Of a stretch of 64,000 nucleotides of DNA, positions 34,505-45,285 are shown piece by piece. Under the pieces are notes generated by a model that was given only the letters and a program-made list of their open reading frames with translations, made no database searches and was not told the origin of the DNA. Source of the stretch: Brachypterus glaber (Eukaryota; Arthropoda; Insecta; Coleoptera; Kateretidae); NCBI GenBank assembly GCA_958510825.1, contig OY294045.1, positions 14,497,916 through 14,561,915 of the forward strand. Direction: 5' to 3'. Position 1 is the first letter of the stretch; every line of letters starts with the position of its first letter. Both the position numbers and the translations under genes were made by a program.

Positions 34505-35060
34505 GCTAAAATAGTATTATACGGTAGTTTCGAATATTCCAAAATTTTCAAAAATCGTCCTAGACTAAAAATGCTTGGATACAATTTGTTTCATAAAAAA
34601 TAAGCAACTTTTTTTATTTTTGTCCGTCTGGCCGTCTGTCTGTTGTCACGATTTTTTTAAACACGATAACTCAAGAACGAATAATCAGGTAGACTTAAAA
34701 TTTTTAAAAATCAAGTTCTACGGGTGAAGATCTCTGTTTTGAAAGTAATACCCCCAAAAACAAAAAAAATATTGGGGTTAAACTTAAAAAGTCCAAACGA
34801 AAATTCCTAAATAAGTTTGGACTTTTTAGGAAAAATTATTTTTATTATAAGGTTCAATTTTAACAATTTTAAAAGGAATCCCCCTAAAAACAAAAAAGTT
34901 ATGGGGGGGGGTTAAACTTTTAAAAAAATCGAAAACTCTGAAGAAAATTCCGGTTAATGTAACTTTTCCAGGAAAAAAATACTTTTATTATTTTTATAAG
35001 GATCAATTCTACCAATTTTGAAAGCAATCCTCTAAAAACAAAAAAGTAGTACTTTTTTGT
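34505..35060 (+). repeat. Dispersed ACCGTATAATA-family repeat, longest copy
   Basis: Begins GCGCTAAAATAGTATTATAC, CGGTAGTTTCGAA, then CGTCCTAGACTAAAAATGCT, a GTCCGTCTG tract, and two or three imperfect repeats of CCCCC(T/A)AAAAACAAAAAAGT plus GGGTTAAACTTTTAAAAAAA. Confidence 0.7.
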
Positions 35061-35283
35061 TCCCGATTCAATATGTTTGAAGGGACCGCAGCTCCCTTAC
35101 GGCTCATTTTCGGACGAACCTTTATAGGAACTTTTTTTCATATTTTTTAACGTAGAATCACCCCTTAAATTTGTCGAACTTATTTCTGAATAACCCTGTA
35201 TATCTGGAAATCTAATAAAATTATGTAGGATAGATAGGTACCAAAGCATTTTCATCAGATTTTTTTTAGGGTTCTATATAAGT
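35061..35283. repeat. Fragment related to the TTAA element interior
   Basis: AGGAACTTTTTTTCATATTT and GTAGAATCACCCCTTAAA match the right part of the elements at 18598-20036 and 57840-57900. Confidence 0.6.
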
Positions 35284-36114
35284 ATCGAGGGGCTGACCGC
35301 GTCTGAAATTTGTACAAAAGAGTTCCTTTTTGCAAAGAGTTCCTCATAGTTCCTTCAGAGTTCCTCGGAGTTCCTCCAGAGTTCCTTGGGAGTTCCTCCT
35401 GTGTTCCTTAAGAGTTCCTCTCTGGAAGGGGTAATTTTTGGCAAATAAGCCGTAGTAGAAATTACCGCCATGCAAGCACTACTGCCACCCTCAAAAAAAA
35501 AAAACAAAAAAAAGCCTTGTCCCTGACAGTTTCAACCAAAAGCTTGGAGCCCCTACAAAAAGAGAAGTTGGCACCCAAAAAATACCTTCATGAAAAAAAG
35601 CTTTGTCCCTGACGGTTACTACCAAACTTGGCGCCCCCTTCAAACCTTCAAATAAAAAATGGCGCCCCAAATTTACCTTCATGAAAAAAAAGCTTTGTCC
35701 CTGACGGTTTCTAAAAACTTGGCGTCCCTTCAGAACAAAATTAATTTGGATCCCTACCTTCCCTTACCAAAAAAAGCTTTGTCCCTGACGGTTTTTACCA
35801 AACTTGGTGCCATTCAAAAAAAAAATTGGCGCCCAAAAGTAGGATGTTTTGATAATGTGTAACGGCTCATCTAGTTTGAAAATAAAAACGTTAATCCGCA
35901 TGGGGGTAATAAATATTGTTTCTGACCGCCTCTGAAATTTGTACAAAAGAGTTCCTCGGAGTTCCTCTGAGTTCCTTCGGAGTTCCTCCAGAATTCCTCA
36001 GAGTTCCTCGGAGTTCCTCCAGAGTTCTTCAGAGTTCCTCCAGAGTTCCTCCAGAGTTCCTCCTAAGTTTCTTTTGGCTTGTATAAAAGATTTCCTCGCG
36101 GTCAGCCCCTCGAT
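35284..36114 (+). mobile_element. ATCGAGGGGCTGACCGCG element, copy 1, 4-bp TSD
   Basis: Ends ATCGAGGGGCTGACCGCG and its near-exact inverse at 36097-36114. Flanks AAGT (35280-35283) and AAGT (36115-36118). Inside are GAGTTCCTC minisatellites at both ends (35330-35420, 35945-36075) around a block of ~80-bp CCGTCAGGGACAAAGC-type units (35480-35870). No transposase. Confidence 0.85.
35480..35870 (+). repeat. ~80-bp unit array, copy 3
   Basis: Four or five units with GCTTTGTCCCTGACGGTTTC and AACTTGGCGCCCC. It is the interior of the element at 35284-36114. Short ORFs with KALSLTV repeats come from these units. Confidence 0.85.
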
Positions 36115-36470
36115 AAGTATACTTACTACCTATAGAGCAAAGAACTCCTGTATCAGGAGCCCAAAAAATGTACTTTTAAAGATCGCCTGCAGCGTCAAAT
36201 GTATGATCCTTCATTATAATAATGTCTGTGATATATCATACAAATATTTAATGCCTAAAATATTTTAATGGGTTTGTTGACTACAATTCAAACTAATAGT
36301 AAAACATTAAATCGTGAACAGGTACAGTGTTTCGATTAGCTAAATAAATGTTTTCCTTACTTTTGTCTGGCGTTCCAAATTATCTCACGGTTTAATTTGG
36401 GGGGGGAGGGACAGAAACAAAAAATTTCTGTCTGAAGATTAATATTTTCCCAAATTTATTCAATATTGCG

Positions 36471-37096
36471 ATCGAGGGGCTGACCGCGAGGAAATCTTTT
36501 GTACAAGCCAAAGGAACTCAGAAGGAACTCTGAAGGAACTCTGAAGAACTCTGGAGGAACGCCGAGGAACTCCGGAGGAACTCCGAAGGAACTCCGAGGA
36601 ACTCTTTCCAAAATGGAACAAGGAACTCTTTTGTTTTTATTTTCAAACTAGATGAGCCGTTACAAACACCTTATCAAAACATCCCACATTTGGGCGCCAT
36701 TTTTTTTTGAAGGGGCGCCAAGTTTGGTAGAAACCGTCAGGGACAAAGCTGTTTTTCTTGAAGGTAATTTTGGGTCGCCAATTTTTGTTTCGAAGGGGCT
36801 CCAAGTTTGGTAGAAACCGTCAGGGACAAAGTTTTTTTTCCTGAAGGTAATTTTGGGGCGCCAAATTTTGTTCTGAAGGGGGGCCAAGTTTGGTCCAAAC
36901 TGTCAGGGACAAAGCTTTTTGTCTTGAAGGTTGAAATTTTGGGGCGCAAATTCTTGTTTCCAGAGAGGAACTCTTAAGGAACTCCGGAGGAACTCCAAGG
37001 AACTCCGAAGGAACTCTGAGGAACTCTTTGCAAAAAGGAACTCTTTGCAAAAAGGAACTCTTTTGTACAAATTTGAGACGCGGTCAGCCCCTCGAT
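36471..37096 (-). mobile_element. ATCGAGGGGCTGACCGCG element, copy 2, 4-bp TSD
   Basis: Same ends as copy 1, in opposite orientation by its interior. Flanks TGCG (36467-36470) and TGCG (37097-37100). Has AAGGAACTC minisatellites at each end and ~80-bp units at 36660-36960. The six ORFs overlapping on both strands are repeat read-through. Confidence 0.85.
36660..36960 (-). repeat. ~80-bp unit array, copy 4
   Basis: Four units of AAACCGTCAGGGACAAAGCT ... GGGGCGCCAA. Its left border ACTAGATGAGCCGTTACAAA is also the border of the array at 40181. Confidence 0.85.
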
Positions 37097-37172
37097 TGCG
37101 ATTTATCCAACTTTTTACCCAAGTTTTTAGATTTTTCAAATTTTCTGTATTCAGTTATAAGCTGTGAAGATA

Positions 37173-38165
37173 TACCGGGTGTTTTATTTATGTTTACCCC
37201 TAAAATAAGGATTAATTTTAATTGAATGAAACTTTGGTGATTTATATAATTTTACATTAGCTATAAAATGGCGGATTAAATTTTTTGTTTCACCTTAACT
37301 TTTGATTTTTAAATGGATGTATATTTTACATATTTTGATTCAAAATTAAATTTTGAATACAACCATGTATCATCTGTCAATTTTTGACAAAATATGTCAT
37401 TTTAAATCTAGTTAGCTGTAAAATATGCAAAATTATTCTTGGCTTAGTAATGTTATAAGAAAAAATATGAAACACTGTAATATTTAATTATTAGAGCTCT
37501 TTAAAACTAGGAAAACCATTTTTTTCAATAAATTTTTTTTTTTTAATGGCCCCGTAGTACCATCAATAGGAGCGCCTATGTACAGCTCTTTATGCAGCGT
37601 TTTGATAAACTGCGCATACGCGTGACCGTTTTTCAATATGTTATTTTAAATAAAAAACATTTTTTTACAAAAAAAAAACACCAAACCGACATCAAACCAA
37701 CGTTAACGTAAACCAAGGCCCCCTCATTAAAAAAAAGAAGTCCAAACCAAGAAAAAACCAAAACAAACTCCTGCACAGAGAGCTGCATAGGCGCTTGTCT
37801 ATTAAATCACATATTTTTTTCTTAAAAGACTGATACCAACATTGTATTTTAACCAACATTTCTGGGAAAAAAATTACTATTAAATTTATTAAAAAATTAC
37901 ATGTTCTAACAAAAGTTGAAAGTGATACATGGTTGTACCTTTTCAGAATTTAATTCTAAATCAAAATATGTAAACATACACAGGGTGCTCTATTTAAAAA
38001 TCAAAAGTTGAGGTCGTTTCCAGCCAAAACGGAAGTAAAACAAAAAAAAATAAATCCGCCATTTTGTAGCCAATGTAAAATTATACAAATCACCGAAGTT
38101 GTTTGGTTTTTATCAAAGGAAAATTAATCTTAATTTTAGGAGTTGTAAATAAAACTCACCCGGTA
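37173..38165. mobile_element. TACCGGGTG long-TIR element, TA target
   Basis: Both ends read inward TACCGGGTGA(G)TTTTATTTA, and the arms stay similar for over 250 bp (AAAATGGCGGATT, TACATATTTTGAT, ATACAACCATGTATCA). TA flanks at 37171-37172 and 38166-38167. The arms are separated by ~450 bp of non-coding DNA. Fragments lie at 15343 and 62034. Confidence 0.8.
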
Positions 38166-38216
38166 TAATGCTTCACATTCTATACTAAACTCCTCGCAGT
38201 TGCAAGTAGTCCTAAC

Positions 38217-38270
38217 CCCTGCCTAAACCTCAGCCTAAACCTTAGCCTAAACCTCAGCCTAAACTTAATT
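38217..38270 (+). repeat. 12-bp minisatellite CCTAAACCTCAG
   Basis: About four imperfect copies of CCTAAACCTCAG/CCTAAACCTTAG. Contains CCTAA but is not a telomeric CCTAA array. Confidence 0.8.
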
Positions 38271-39560
38271 AAATTTTATTGGGATATTAACAAACGACCG
38301 AACAAACCTGATTAAACCTCATTGAAGACCACCGTGCATATATTATGTATATTTTTTAGAGTTTTCAGATGCGCTAAGTACACTTGCCGTATCTAATAAT
38401 AGGCAATAATTCTGAACACACGGCATCTTCAAATGCAGAGTTATGCTTTTCTGGCCCCTCACATATAATTTTTGATTGCCACGTACCTAATTATATCGTA
38501 AAATTACATAGAATGGTATATAGGTTTGTTTCATATAATGAGAGGGTTTTGGATATACAGATTTATTGCGGGTCTAATAAAATTTGGACGAATTTTAAAT
38601 TACTGTTTGAAATATACAGGGTGGTCCATGTATCACGAGAATCCTTAATATTTTTTTCTATTTTGCGACTCTTATAGCTCATAATCACACGCATTTTGCG
38701 TGTTCTTATAGGCCCATAAGAGGTCTGTACTTTTTGTTCTTTTGGGTTGGCAACAGACCTGGCCTATCGCTTGACGTTTTCCGTGCAAATGTCAATGTCG
38801 CTTTAAAGTTGAATTTTCTACAAAATTTTGTGTTTAGGTTATTTTTACCATGTTAAAATTGTGGCTTGGTTAATTGCAGTAAAAAAGAAAAGAGATGACT
38901 ATAAAAATATATCAAAATATCATATATTCTTAGAATTTTAAACATGGTGTAAACTGTAATGCCAATCCAAAACTAAAATCCCTAAATCAGTCATCAATTT
39001 AAATGTAAGTTTTTTTAAATTTAAGAGCAAAATAAAAAAAATTGTGTAAAGCACCCGTTTCATAACATGTTTTTAGCGCACTAGTACTCGTCACAAGCGG
39101 CTCGTTTTCTAAATCGTCTGCTACAGTGCTCAAACTCACTTTTGCAGGGATTGGTTTCATCTGATGTATTTTGGTCATCTCCCATAATTGAAAAGTGGCG
39201 GAAACTCTGTTTTTTTTCTCTTGTAACCACCTTCACCTTCACCTTTGTAAATATTTATAATTAATTTTAATTTTTGTTTTTTTTTATTTTTGTTATGTTA
39301 TTACTATCTTTGTCATATGGCCGTTAGGCTGGAATAAATACATTATATTATATTATTAAACTTGTACTCGTGCACTAAAAACGTATGTTATGAAACTAGT
39401 ACTTTAATATACTATAATAATTGCTACTTAGACATAATAAAAAATTTTAAACGAAAGTTATAAGAGCTTAATGAAAGCACAAAATCGTGCTATTGATGTA
39501 TTTTTAACTTATGGTGTTAAGGTCATAGAAAGGTCAACTTTGTTTTTTTAATGGACCATA
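38271..39560. other. Unassigned DNA with a possible LINE 3' tail
   Basis: GGCCGTTAGGCTGGAATAAATA followed by (CATTATATTATATTATT) at 39315-39360 resembles LINE 3' ends with a simple-repeat tail. A 97-codon plus-strand frame at 38384-38677 has no recognised motif. CAGGGTGGTCCATGTATCAC near 38619 resembles a mariner end but has no partner. Confidence 0.35.
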
Positions 39561-39562
39561 CT

Positions 39563-39771
39563 ATGGTCTGTTTCATCAAGCAAGAGAGTAAATTAAAAAT
39601 CGCACAGTATATATTTTTACAACAGGTTTGAATAGTATATGTTTGTGTATAGAATATAGTTATGTTTTATAAAATAAACTACGCAGTATATTTGCACATC
39701 CAATATTCGAATCTATTATGAAAATATTTACTGTGCGATTTTTAATTTACTCTCTTGCTGAAACAGACCAT
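39563..39771. repeat. Hairpin MITE inside the duplicated block
   Basis: ATGGTCTGTTTCATCAAGCA ... and its inverse at 39739-39771, both including AGAGAGTAAATTAAAAATCG, flank ~120 bp. Confidence 0.75.
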
Positions 39772-40918
39772 ATTGCCGGTATTGCCAAAAGAGCAATATT
39801 GTTTACGCACGTGAATAGACCTGTATATGTTATTTAAATATAACTAAGTATTATAGAATTATTTTCTTCATTTGAATTCAAACATCTAGGTTTCAAAAAA
39901 AATAGTACTTTATTTTTAAATAAAAACAGTTGCGAATAAAATAGTATACAGGTCTCCCGGAAAATGGTACTTTTCCGAGTCGACCTGTAATCTACTATTA
40001 AATTTTAAAATAATACAGGAATGAAGTTTTTAAAAATGAAGAAAAGATATGATTAAATTTCAGAAACCAATATTTCTTACAATAATTATTATTTTTTAAT
40101 TATTTTTAATTATTTTTATTTTTACTTTTTAATTGTTGCACTGGAAGAGTTCCAGAAAACTATTATTTATGAGTTTGGACTTTTTTATTTTCAAACTAGA
40201 TGAGCCGTTACAAACACCTTATCAAAACATCCCACCTTTGGGCGCCATTTTTTTTCGAAGGGGCGCCAAGTTTGGTAGAAACCGTCAGGGACAAAGCTTT
40301 TTTTCCTGAAGGTAATTTTGGGGCGCCAAATTTTGTTCTGAAGGGGCGCCAAGTTTGGACTTTACAACAGGTTTGAATAGTATATGTTTGTGTATAGAAT
40401 ATATATAGAATATAGTTATGTTTTATAAAATAAACTACGCAGTATATTTGCACATCCAATATTCGAATCTATTTTGAAAATATTTACTGTGCGATTTTTA
40501 ATTTACTCTCTTGCTGAAACAGACCATATTGCCGGTATTGCCAAAAGAGCAATATTGTTTACGCACGTGAATAGACCTGTATATGTTATTTAAATATAAT
40601 TAAGTATTATAGAATTATTTTCTTCATTTGAATTCAAACAACTAGGTTTCAACAAAAATAGTACTTTATTTTTAAATAAAAACAGTTGCGAATAAAATAG
40701 TATACAGGTCTCCCGGAAAATGGTACTTTTCCGAGTCGAACTATAATCTACTATTAATTTTTAAAATAATACAGGAATGAAGTTTTTAAAAATGAAGAAA
40801 AGATATGATTAAATTTCAAAAACCAATATTTCTTACAATGATTATTATTTTTTGATTATTTTTTATTTTTACTTTTTAATTGTTGCACAGTAAGAGTTCC
40901 AGAAAACTATTATGAGTT
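39616..40918 (+). repeat. Direct duplication split by an 80-bp unit array
   Basis: Copy 1 is 39616-40176 and copy 2 is 40361-40918 (both start TTTACAACAGGTTTGAATAG and end GAGTTCCAGAAAACTATTAT...GAGTTT), with scattered differences. They are separated by 40177-40360, an ~80-bp unit array. GTTTGGACTT sits at both ends of the array, so the junctions share microhomology. Confidence 0.85.
40181..40360 (-). repeat. ~80-bp unit array, copy 5
   Basis: ACTAGATGAGCCGTTACAAA, ACATCCCACCTTTGGGCGCC, then two units with AACCGTCAGGGACAAAGC. Nearly the same as 36645-36760. Confidence 0.85.
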
Positions 40919-41360
40919 TTATCTTAAAATATCTTTAACAGTTCTTTAAAAATAGTCTTTAAAAATTACTCTTTCAACGTGTTGATAGATTAATTACAGG
41001 TTTTCTAGAGAAATATTTCAAGTAGATTTAATTCTTTACCGAAAAGTAATGTTAAAAATCAATTGCTTCCACTTAGCCCAAATTATTTTTCTGATTTTTT
41101 AATAAAATATAAAATAATATTTTAAATATAAACAAGCAGTGACGATATGTAATGCTACGCATTCCATTATATACTATTCACAGTAAGGGATATATTGCAT
41201 TTTCCCAAATACTAAAAAAAACAAACACAAAAATTTTAAATTTTTTTAAGACTTGTTGAAGACTAACATTTGTTGTTTTTGCTAAAACTACAACAACAAA
41301 AATATATGTACAAAATACACTACAAACACAATAACATAAAGTCAATGAGATCGACTAAAG
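40919..41360. other. AT-rich spacer left of the LTR retrotransposon
   Basis: Holds a block (~41150-41205) that recurs inverted at 27325-27372. Nothing else recognised. Confidence 0.4.
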
Positions 41361-41364
41361 ACAG

Positions 41365-41867
41365 TGTAGTACCAAAATTGTATTGGGCGCCGAAATGGTA
41401 CAGGGGTCGTGAGTAAAACAGTTATACCAAATATAGCAAGTTTATTCAATGTGATCGAAGTATCGGAAGAGTGACCTGGTTTATCAAACCAATATAAAAA
41501 TCTAAAAAATAAGTTAAAGCATTAGCTTGAGATAAAAATAATGGTGTTAAAAGACTTACCTAACACCAGGATGTTATTTATTCATTAAATAACTAAATTA
41601 TCCCAAAGGATGATAGAAATAAATAAAGATTTTAAAACTAAGCTTCTTATCGAAAGGTGAAAGTAAAAATGGAAGTGATTGACAGATGTCAAACTAATCA
41701 ATCAGAAATTCCCTAATTAAAATATTAAGTCCCTAAAAGGTAACTAATTATTTAGGTTGCGAACATGGTAAATCCAAGGTCACTCTTCTGGTGCATAAGG
41801 TAAACAATGGTCTATATGAACCGAACAAATTTAATTAAAAGTATGGTAAATACCCAATTACATTACA
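41365..41867 (-). repeat. 3' LTR of the Ty3/Gypsy element
   Basis: In element orientation it starts TGTAATGTAATTGGG and ends TTTTGGTACTACA (TG...CA), the same length as the other LTR. It supplies the polyadenylation region. Confidence 0.95.
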
Positions 41868-41880
41868 ACTACCCCCCCTA
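41868..41880 (-). other. Polypurine tract
   Basis: On the minus strand TAGGGGGGGTAGT abuts the 3' LTR, the usual place for the plus-strand priming tract. Confidence 0.8.
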
Positions 41881-41946
41881 GCTCGGTATAATTAAAGCAA
41901 AATTTTAGCGAGATATAAAATCACAGTTGCAGGAAAGGGTATACGG

Positions 41947-44900
41947 TTAAGGGTTAAAATGTTTCAAGTGTGATGCATGAAACATTCCGCGTTCAATATC
42001 TGTTTCTGGTTCATACAAAATATAAGTTAATTTATCCACCGTCTTTTTAACTTTATAAGGACCTTCAAAAAGAAGCATCCATTTTTTGGTTCTTCCTTCA
42101 ATTGCAGACGAAATTGGGTTGGCTTTTAGCAATACTTGATCACCAACTTTGAAGGTAGGCAATGGATTTTTCTTACTAGACGCGTTGCGGCGTACTGCGT
42201 GGGATAGTAAGCTTTCTCTGGCAAAATAAATTTTAACATGGTTTTCTATTTTTTCCAGATGGTCTGGGAAATCAATCATACTTCTTAAGGGAAGTTCAGC
42301 GGGAAACCCAGTTTGAAGTTCGGAAGGGGTATACCCGGTTGACACATGCACTACATTGTTTAGCAGTTGCGCCAAGTGGTTTACTTCCGAAGCCCATTTT
42401 TTATGCTTGTCGTGGATGAAAGTTCGAAAAAGTCGAGATAGTTCTTTCATAATTCGCTCTGAAGGGTTGCTGGACGGGTGCCGGACGGAGGATTTAATTA
42501 CCTTGATGCCGAGGGCTTCAAGGGTTGCAGACCAGGCCCCAGCAACAAATTGTGTGCCGTGATCCGTCAGTAGCCGTTTAGGGGTGGAAAATTTTACAAA
42601 ATAATCCTCAGTTAATTTTTTAAGGATGGATTTTGTAGTGGCCCTTTTTAGGGGGTAAAGTGTTACAAATTTAGTAAACACGTCTAATGTTACACACAAA
42701 TATTCCACGCCCCCTCGACTTTTTGGTAAGGGACCATAAATATCCAGGGCCAGCAGGTCCCCTGGGGCCTCTGGGATAATGGCTTGCAGTGGAGGGTGAA
42801 GAATAGGGCCGGATTTGGCCAACTGGCATATAAGACAGGACTTGATAATTCTTTTTATGTCTTTGGCCATATTTTGCCACCATACCTCCCTGCGCATTGT
42901 GGCATGCGTTTTAAATACCCCGAAGTGTCCTAGGCCGGTATGATAGGCAGTGATAAAATCGTCAATGCGATTTTTCGGCACACAGAGCAGACAATTTTCT
43001 TCTGGGGTTTTGCGCATAAAAAGCACATCTTTGTGAATGACAAAACGGCTATTTTCTTCTGGAAAACGCTGAACATTTTCTCGTATTCGGGCCAGTTTTT
43101 GATCATTCTTTTGATCTTCGGCAATAGAAGTTAGGCTACGACTGAAAATCGTATCAAATTTTGTAAATAAAATTTGAAAACAACGGTCCGAGGGCACCGG
43201 TAACCTCGGAATAGGGTTTCGAGATAAAATATCTGAAATTATGTTGTCCTTACCGGAAATGTGTTTAATACTAAAATCATAGTCTTGTAATGATAAACAC
43301 CAACGAGCCAATCTAGGTGTTAACATGCGACATGTTTTTAAATAGGTTATCGCTTTGTTATCAGTAAGGCAGTAAAAGGGTTTTCCTACCAGGAAAACTC
43401 TCCACTTTTCCAGGGCCCATACCATAGCGAGAGCCTCCTTTTCCGCCGAGCAATACGAACGTTCTCGGGGAAGCAACACCCTACTACCATAGGCGACCAC
43501 TTTTTTGTGTCCCTCTACCATTTGGAAGAGCTGTGCCCCTACCCCTACATCGGAGCTGTCGGATTGCACCCAAAATGGAATGGATAGGCTGGGATGGTAT
43601 AGTAGTACTTCCTCTTTAATCATTTCTTTCAATTTATTAAAAGCCTCTACTTGAGTGGAACCCCAAGTCCATTTATTTTTCTTGCGCAGAAGTGAAAAAA
43701 GAGGTTCAGCTACTGTTGCGTAGTGTTTGCAGAAACTACGATCATAGTTCGTTAAGCCTAAAAAAGCTTGAAGTTGCTTAACGTTCCTGGGTTCTGGAAA
43801 ATTGGTGATGGCGCTAACTCGGGATGGGTCACTTTGTAGGCCTTTTTCTGAAAGGACATAACCTAAAAAGTTTAGCTCTTTTCGGAAAAAATGGCATTTA
43901 TTTAAACGGAGGGTTAGGCCAGCTGATGATAAGCGACCCAAAACTCGATCTAAATGTTCTAAGTGAGTATCCACATCAGGAGATAGTACTAGCACATCAT
44001 CGATGTAGATTCGGACGAATTCGTCGAAAGCTGGGCCCAAAATAACAGTCATAGCTCGGGAAAAGCTAGAAACTGCCGTTTTAAGCCCGAAAGGCAAAAC
44101 TTTGAATTGATATGACTGACCATTGTGCAGAAAACCAGTGTATTTTCGGTCCTTAGCACGTAATTTAATCTGCCAATACCCGTTAGTCATATCAAGGGTT
44201 GACATAATCTTGACTACAGGGGGTAAAGTCTTTAAAAGGTCCTGAACTTGTTTAGGGAGCTCAGTATCGGGCTCCATTCGACTGTTCAATTGGCGTGCAT
44301 CCAAACAGACACGCACTGTTCCGTTTTTACGGACTACCGTTACTAATGGGCTCGCATAGGCAGAAGAAGATGTTCTTTCAATTATTCCTTCATTCAACAT
44401 TTCTTGAATTATTTTTGCCACTGCGGGTCTGTGATGTACCGGGATGGGGTAAGACTTTACATTCCAAGGGGTTGTATCGAATAAGACAATATTATGAATG
44501 TACTCATTTGTCAGTCCAGGTTTATCAGAAAATATATTTCTATGTTTTTCTAATAAGTTTTTAAACTTAAGTTTATGTTGATCGGACAGAAAAGTAGAAT
44601 TTACCACATTTTCTATATCCGTATCATTTATTAAATACGAATCATTTTGTTCACCGGGAATCGGCGGGCTTTTCGACTCGGCACATATTTTTTTTATAGG
44701 GGAAATTACAGGTGCTGAATAATCATGGAAAATTCTAGCCTCTGGAATTTTTAGAATTTTATTTTGATATTTCAAAAAAATACTTTTGTGTTCCAGACTA
44801 ATGTTAGCCTGAAAAAAACGCAAAAAGTCACAACCCAAAATAATCGGATAGGCCAAGTCTGGAATGTGTAACATTTCAAACTCAAATTCATGGTCTTCGA

Positions 44901-45285
44901 TAGTAAATGGGACTAACGCTTGGTGAGAAACCTTACGTTCTTTATTTCTAAAGGCGCCCGTTACCCGCACACCTGTTACTGGGAACATGGGAACATCTGT
45001 CATTGACAAAATATTTTCGACATTGGCTGAGAAAGCGCTACATTCTGAACCGCTGTCGACCAAAGTCGGAAATTCCGTTTTGTTAATTTTAATGGTAATT
45101 ATAGGGGAACGAAACGAGTCATTTACCTCTGATAAATGATCAAAATCACATTGGAGATCTTTTTTTGGGTTGTTTACTAATGTAAACTTACCTTTATTAT
45201 CGTGGGCAGTTTTTGAAATATTTCGCATAGAGGACAGACTGCCTATATCCTCGGGAACTATTAGTTTTCCGAAGGTTCTGCACAT
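41947..45285 (-). CDS. pol: Pol polyprotein (protease, reverse transcriptase, RNase H, integrase)
   Basis: 1112 residues with no disruption. Domains in order: aspartic protease with LVDSGSE (~75-81) and IILGCDF (~148-154); reverse transcriptase from ~290, with CLDARQLN (~327), the LPFGLKTA block (~397) and catalytic YIDD (~427-430); RNase H with SDSSD (~575), SAEKEAL (~613) and LTDNKA (~640); integrase with the zinc-binding pair H782/H787 and C817/C820, then acidic residues D848 (LALDIYGP), D908 (LTDHGTQF) and E943 (NPSERIMKEL); and a C-terminal GPYKVKKTV-type domain. D908 and E943 are separated by 34 residues, one fewer than the usual 35. The frame is -1 relative to gag and is open from ~45315, with the first ATG at 45285, so it is probably made by -1 frameshifting or by re-initiation at the overlapping ATG. 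Confidence 0.95.
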   Translation of the reverse strand: MCRTFGKLIVPEDIGSLSSMRNISKTAHDNKGKFTLVNNPKKDLQCDFDHLSEVNDSFRSPIITIKINKTEFPTLVDSGSECSAFSANVENILSMTDVPMFPVTGVRVTGAFRNKERKVSHQALVPFTIEDHEFEFEMLHIPDLAYPIILGCDFLRFFQANISLEHKSIFLKYQNKILKIPEARIFHDYSAPVISPIKKICAESKSPPIPGEQNDSYLINDTDIENVVNSTFLSDQHKLKFKNLLEKHRNIFSDKPGLTNEYIHNIVLFDTTPWNVKSYPIPVHHRPAVAKIIQEMLNEGIIERTSSSAYASPLVTVVRKNGTVRVCLDARQLNSRMEPDTELPKQVQDLLKTLPPVVKIMSTLDMTNGYWQIKLRAKDRKYTGFLHNGQSYQFKVLPFGLKTAVSSFSRAMTVILGPAFDEFVRIYIDDVLVLSPDVDTHLEHLDRVLGRLSSAGLTLRLNKCHFFRKELNFLGYVLSEKGLQSDPSRVSAITNFPEPRNVKQLQAFLGLTNYDRSFCKHYATVAEPLFSLLRKKNKWTWGSTQVEAFNKLKEMIKEEVLLYHPSLSIPFWVQSDSSDVGVGAQLFQMVEGHKKVVAYGSRVLLPRERSYCSAEKEALAMVWALEKWRVFLVGKPFYCLTDNKAITYLKTCRMLTPRLARWCLSLQDYDFSIKHISGKDNIISDILSRNPIPRLPVPSDRCFQILFTKFDTIFSRSLTSIAEDQKNDQKLARIRENVQRFPEENSRFVIHKDVLFMRKTPEENCLLCVPKNRIDDFITAYHTGLGHFGVFKTHATMRREVWWQNMAKDIKRIIKSCLICQLAKSGPILHPPLQAIIPEAPGDLLALDIYGPLPKSRGGVEYLCVTLDVFTKFVTLYPLKRATTKSILKKLTEDYFVKFSTPKRLLTDHGTQFVAGAWSATLEALGIKVIKSSVRHPSSNPSERIMKELSRLFRTFIHDKHKKWASEVNHLAQLLNNVVHVSTGYTPSELQTGFPAELPLRSMIDFPDHLEKIENHVKIYFARESLLSHAVRRNASSKKNPLPTFKVGDQVLLKANPISSAIEGRTKKWMLLFEGPYKVKKTVDKLTYILYEPETDIERGMFHASHLKHFNP

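Noticed and set aside
35491..37225. Overlapping ORFs on both strands with KALSLTVSTKLGAP and SSEFLRSSS repeats
   Set aside because: They read the ~80-bp units and GAGTTCCTC minisatellites in several frames; both strands are open because of repeat composition, not coding.
38217..38270. Telomere-like CCTAA repeats
   Set aside because: The unit is a 12-bp CCTAAACCTCAG minisatellite, only about four copies, inside repeat-rich DNA.
38384..38677. 97-aa plus-strand ORF
   Set aside because: No recognisable motif, no convincing start context and it lies in repeat debris; a LINE origin could not be shown.
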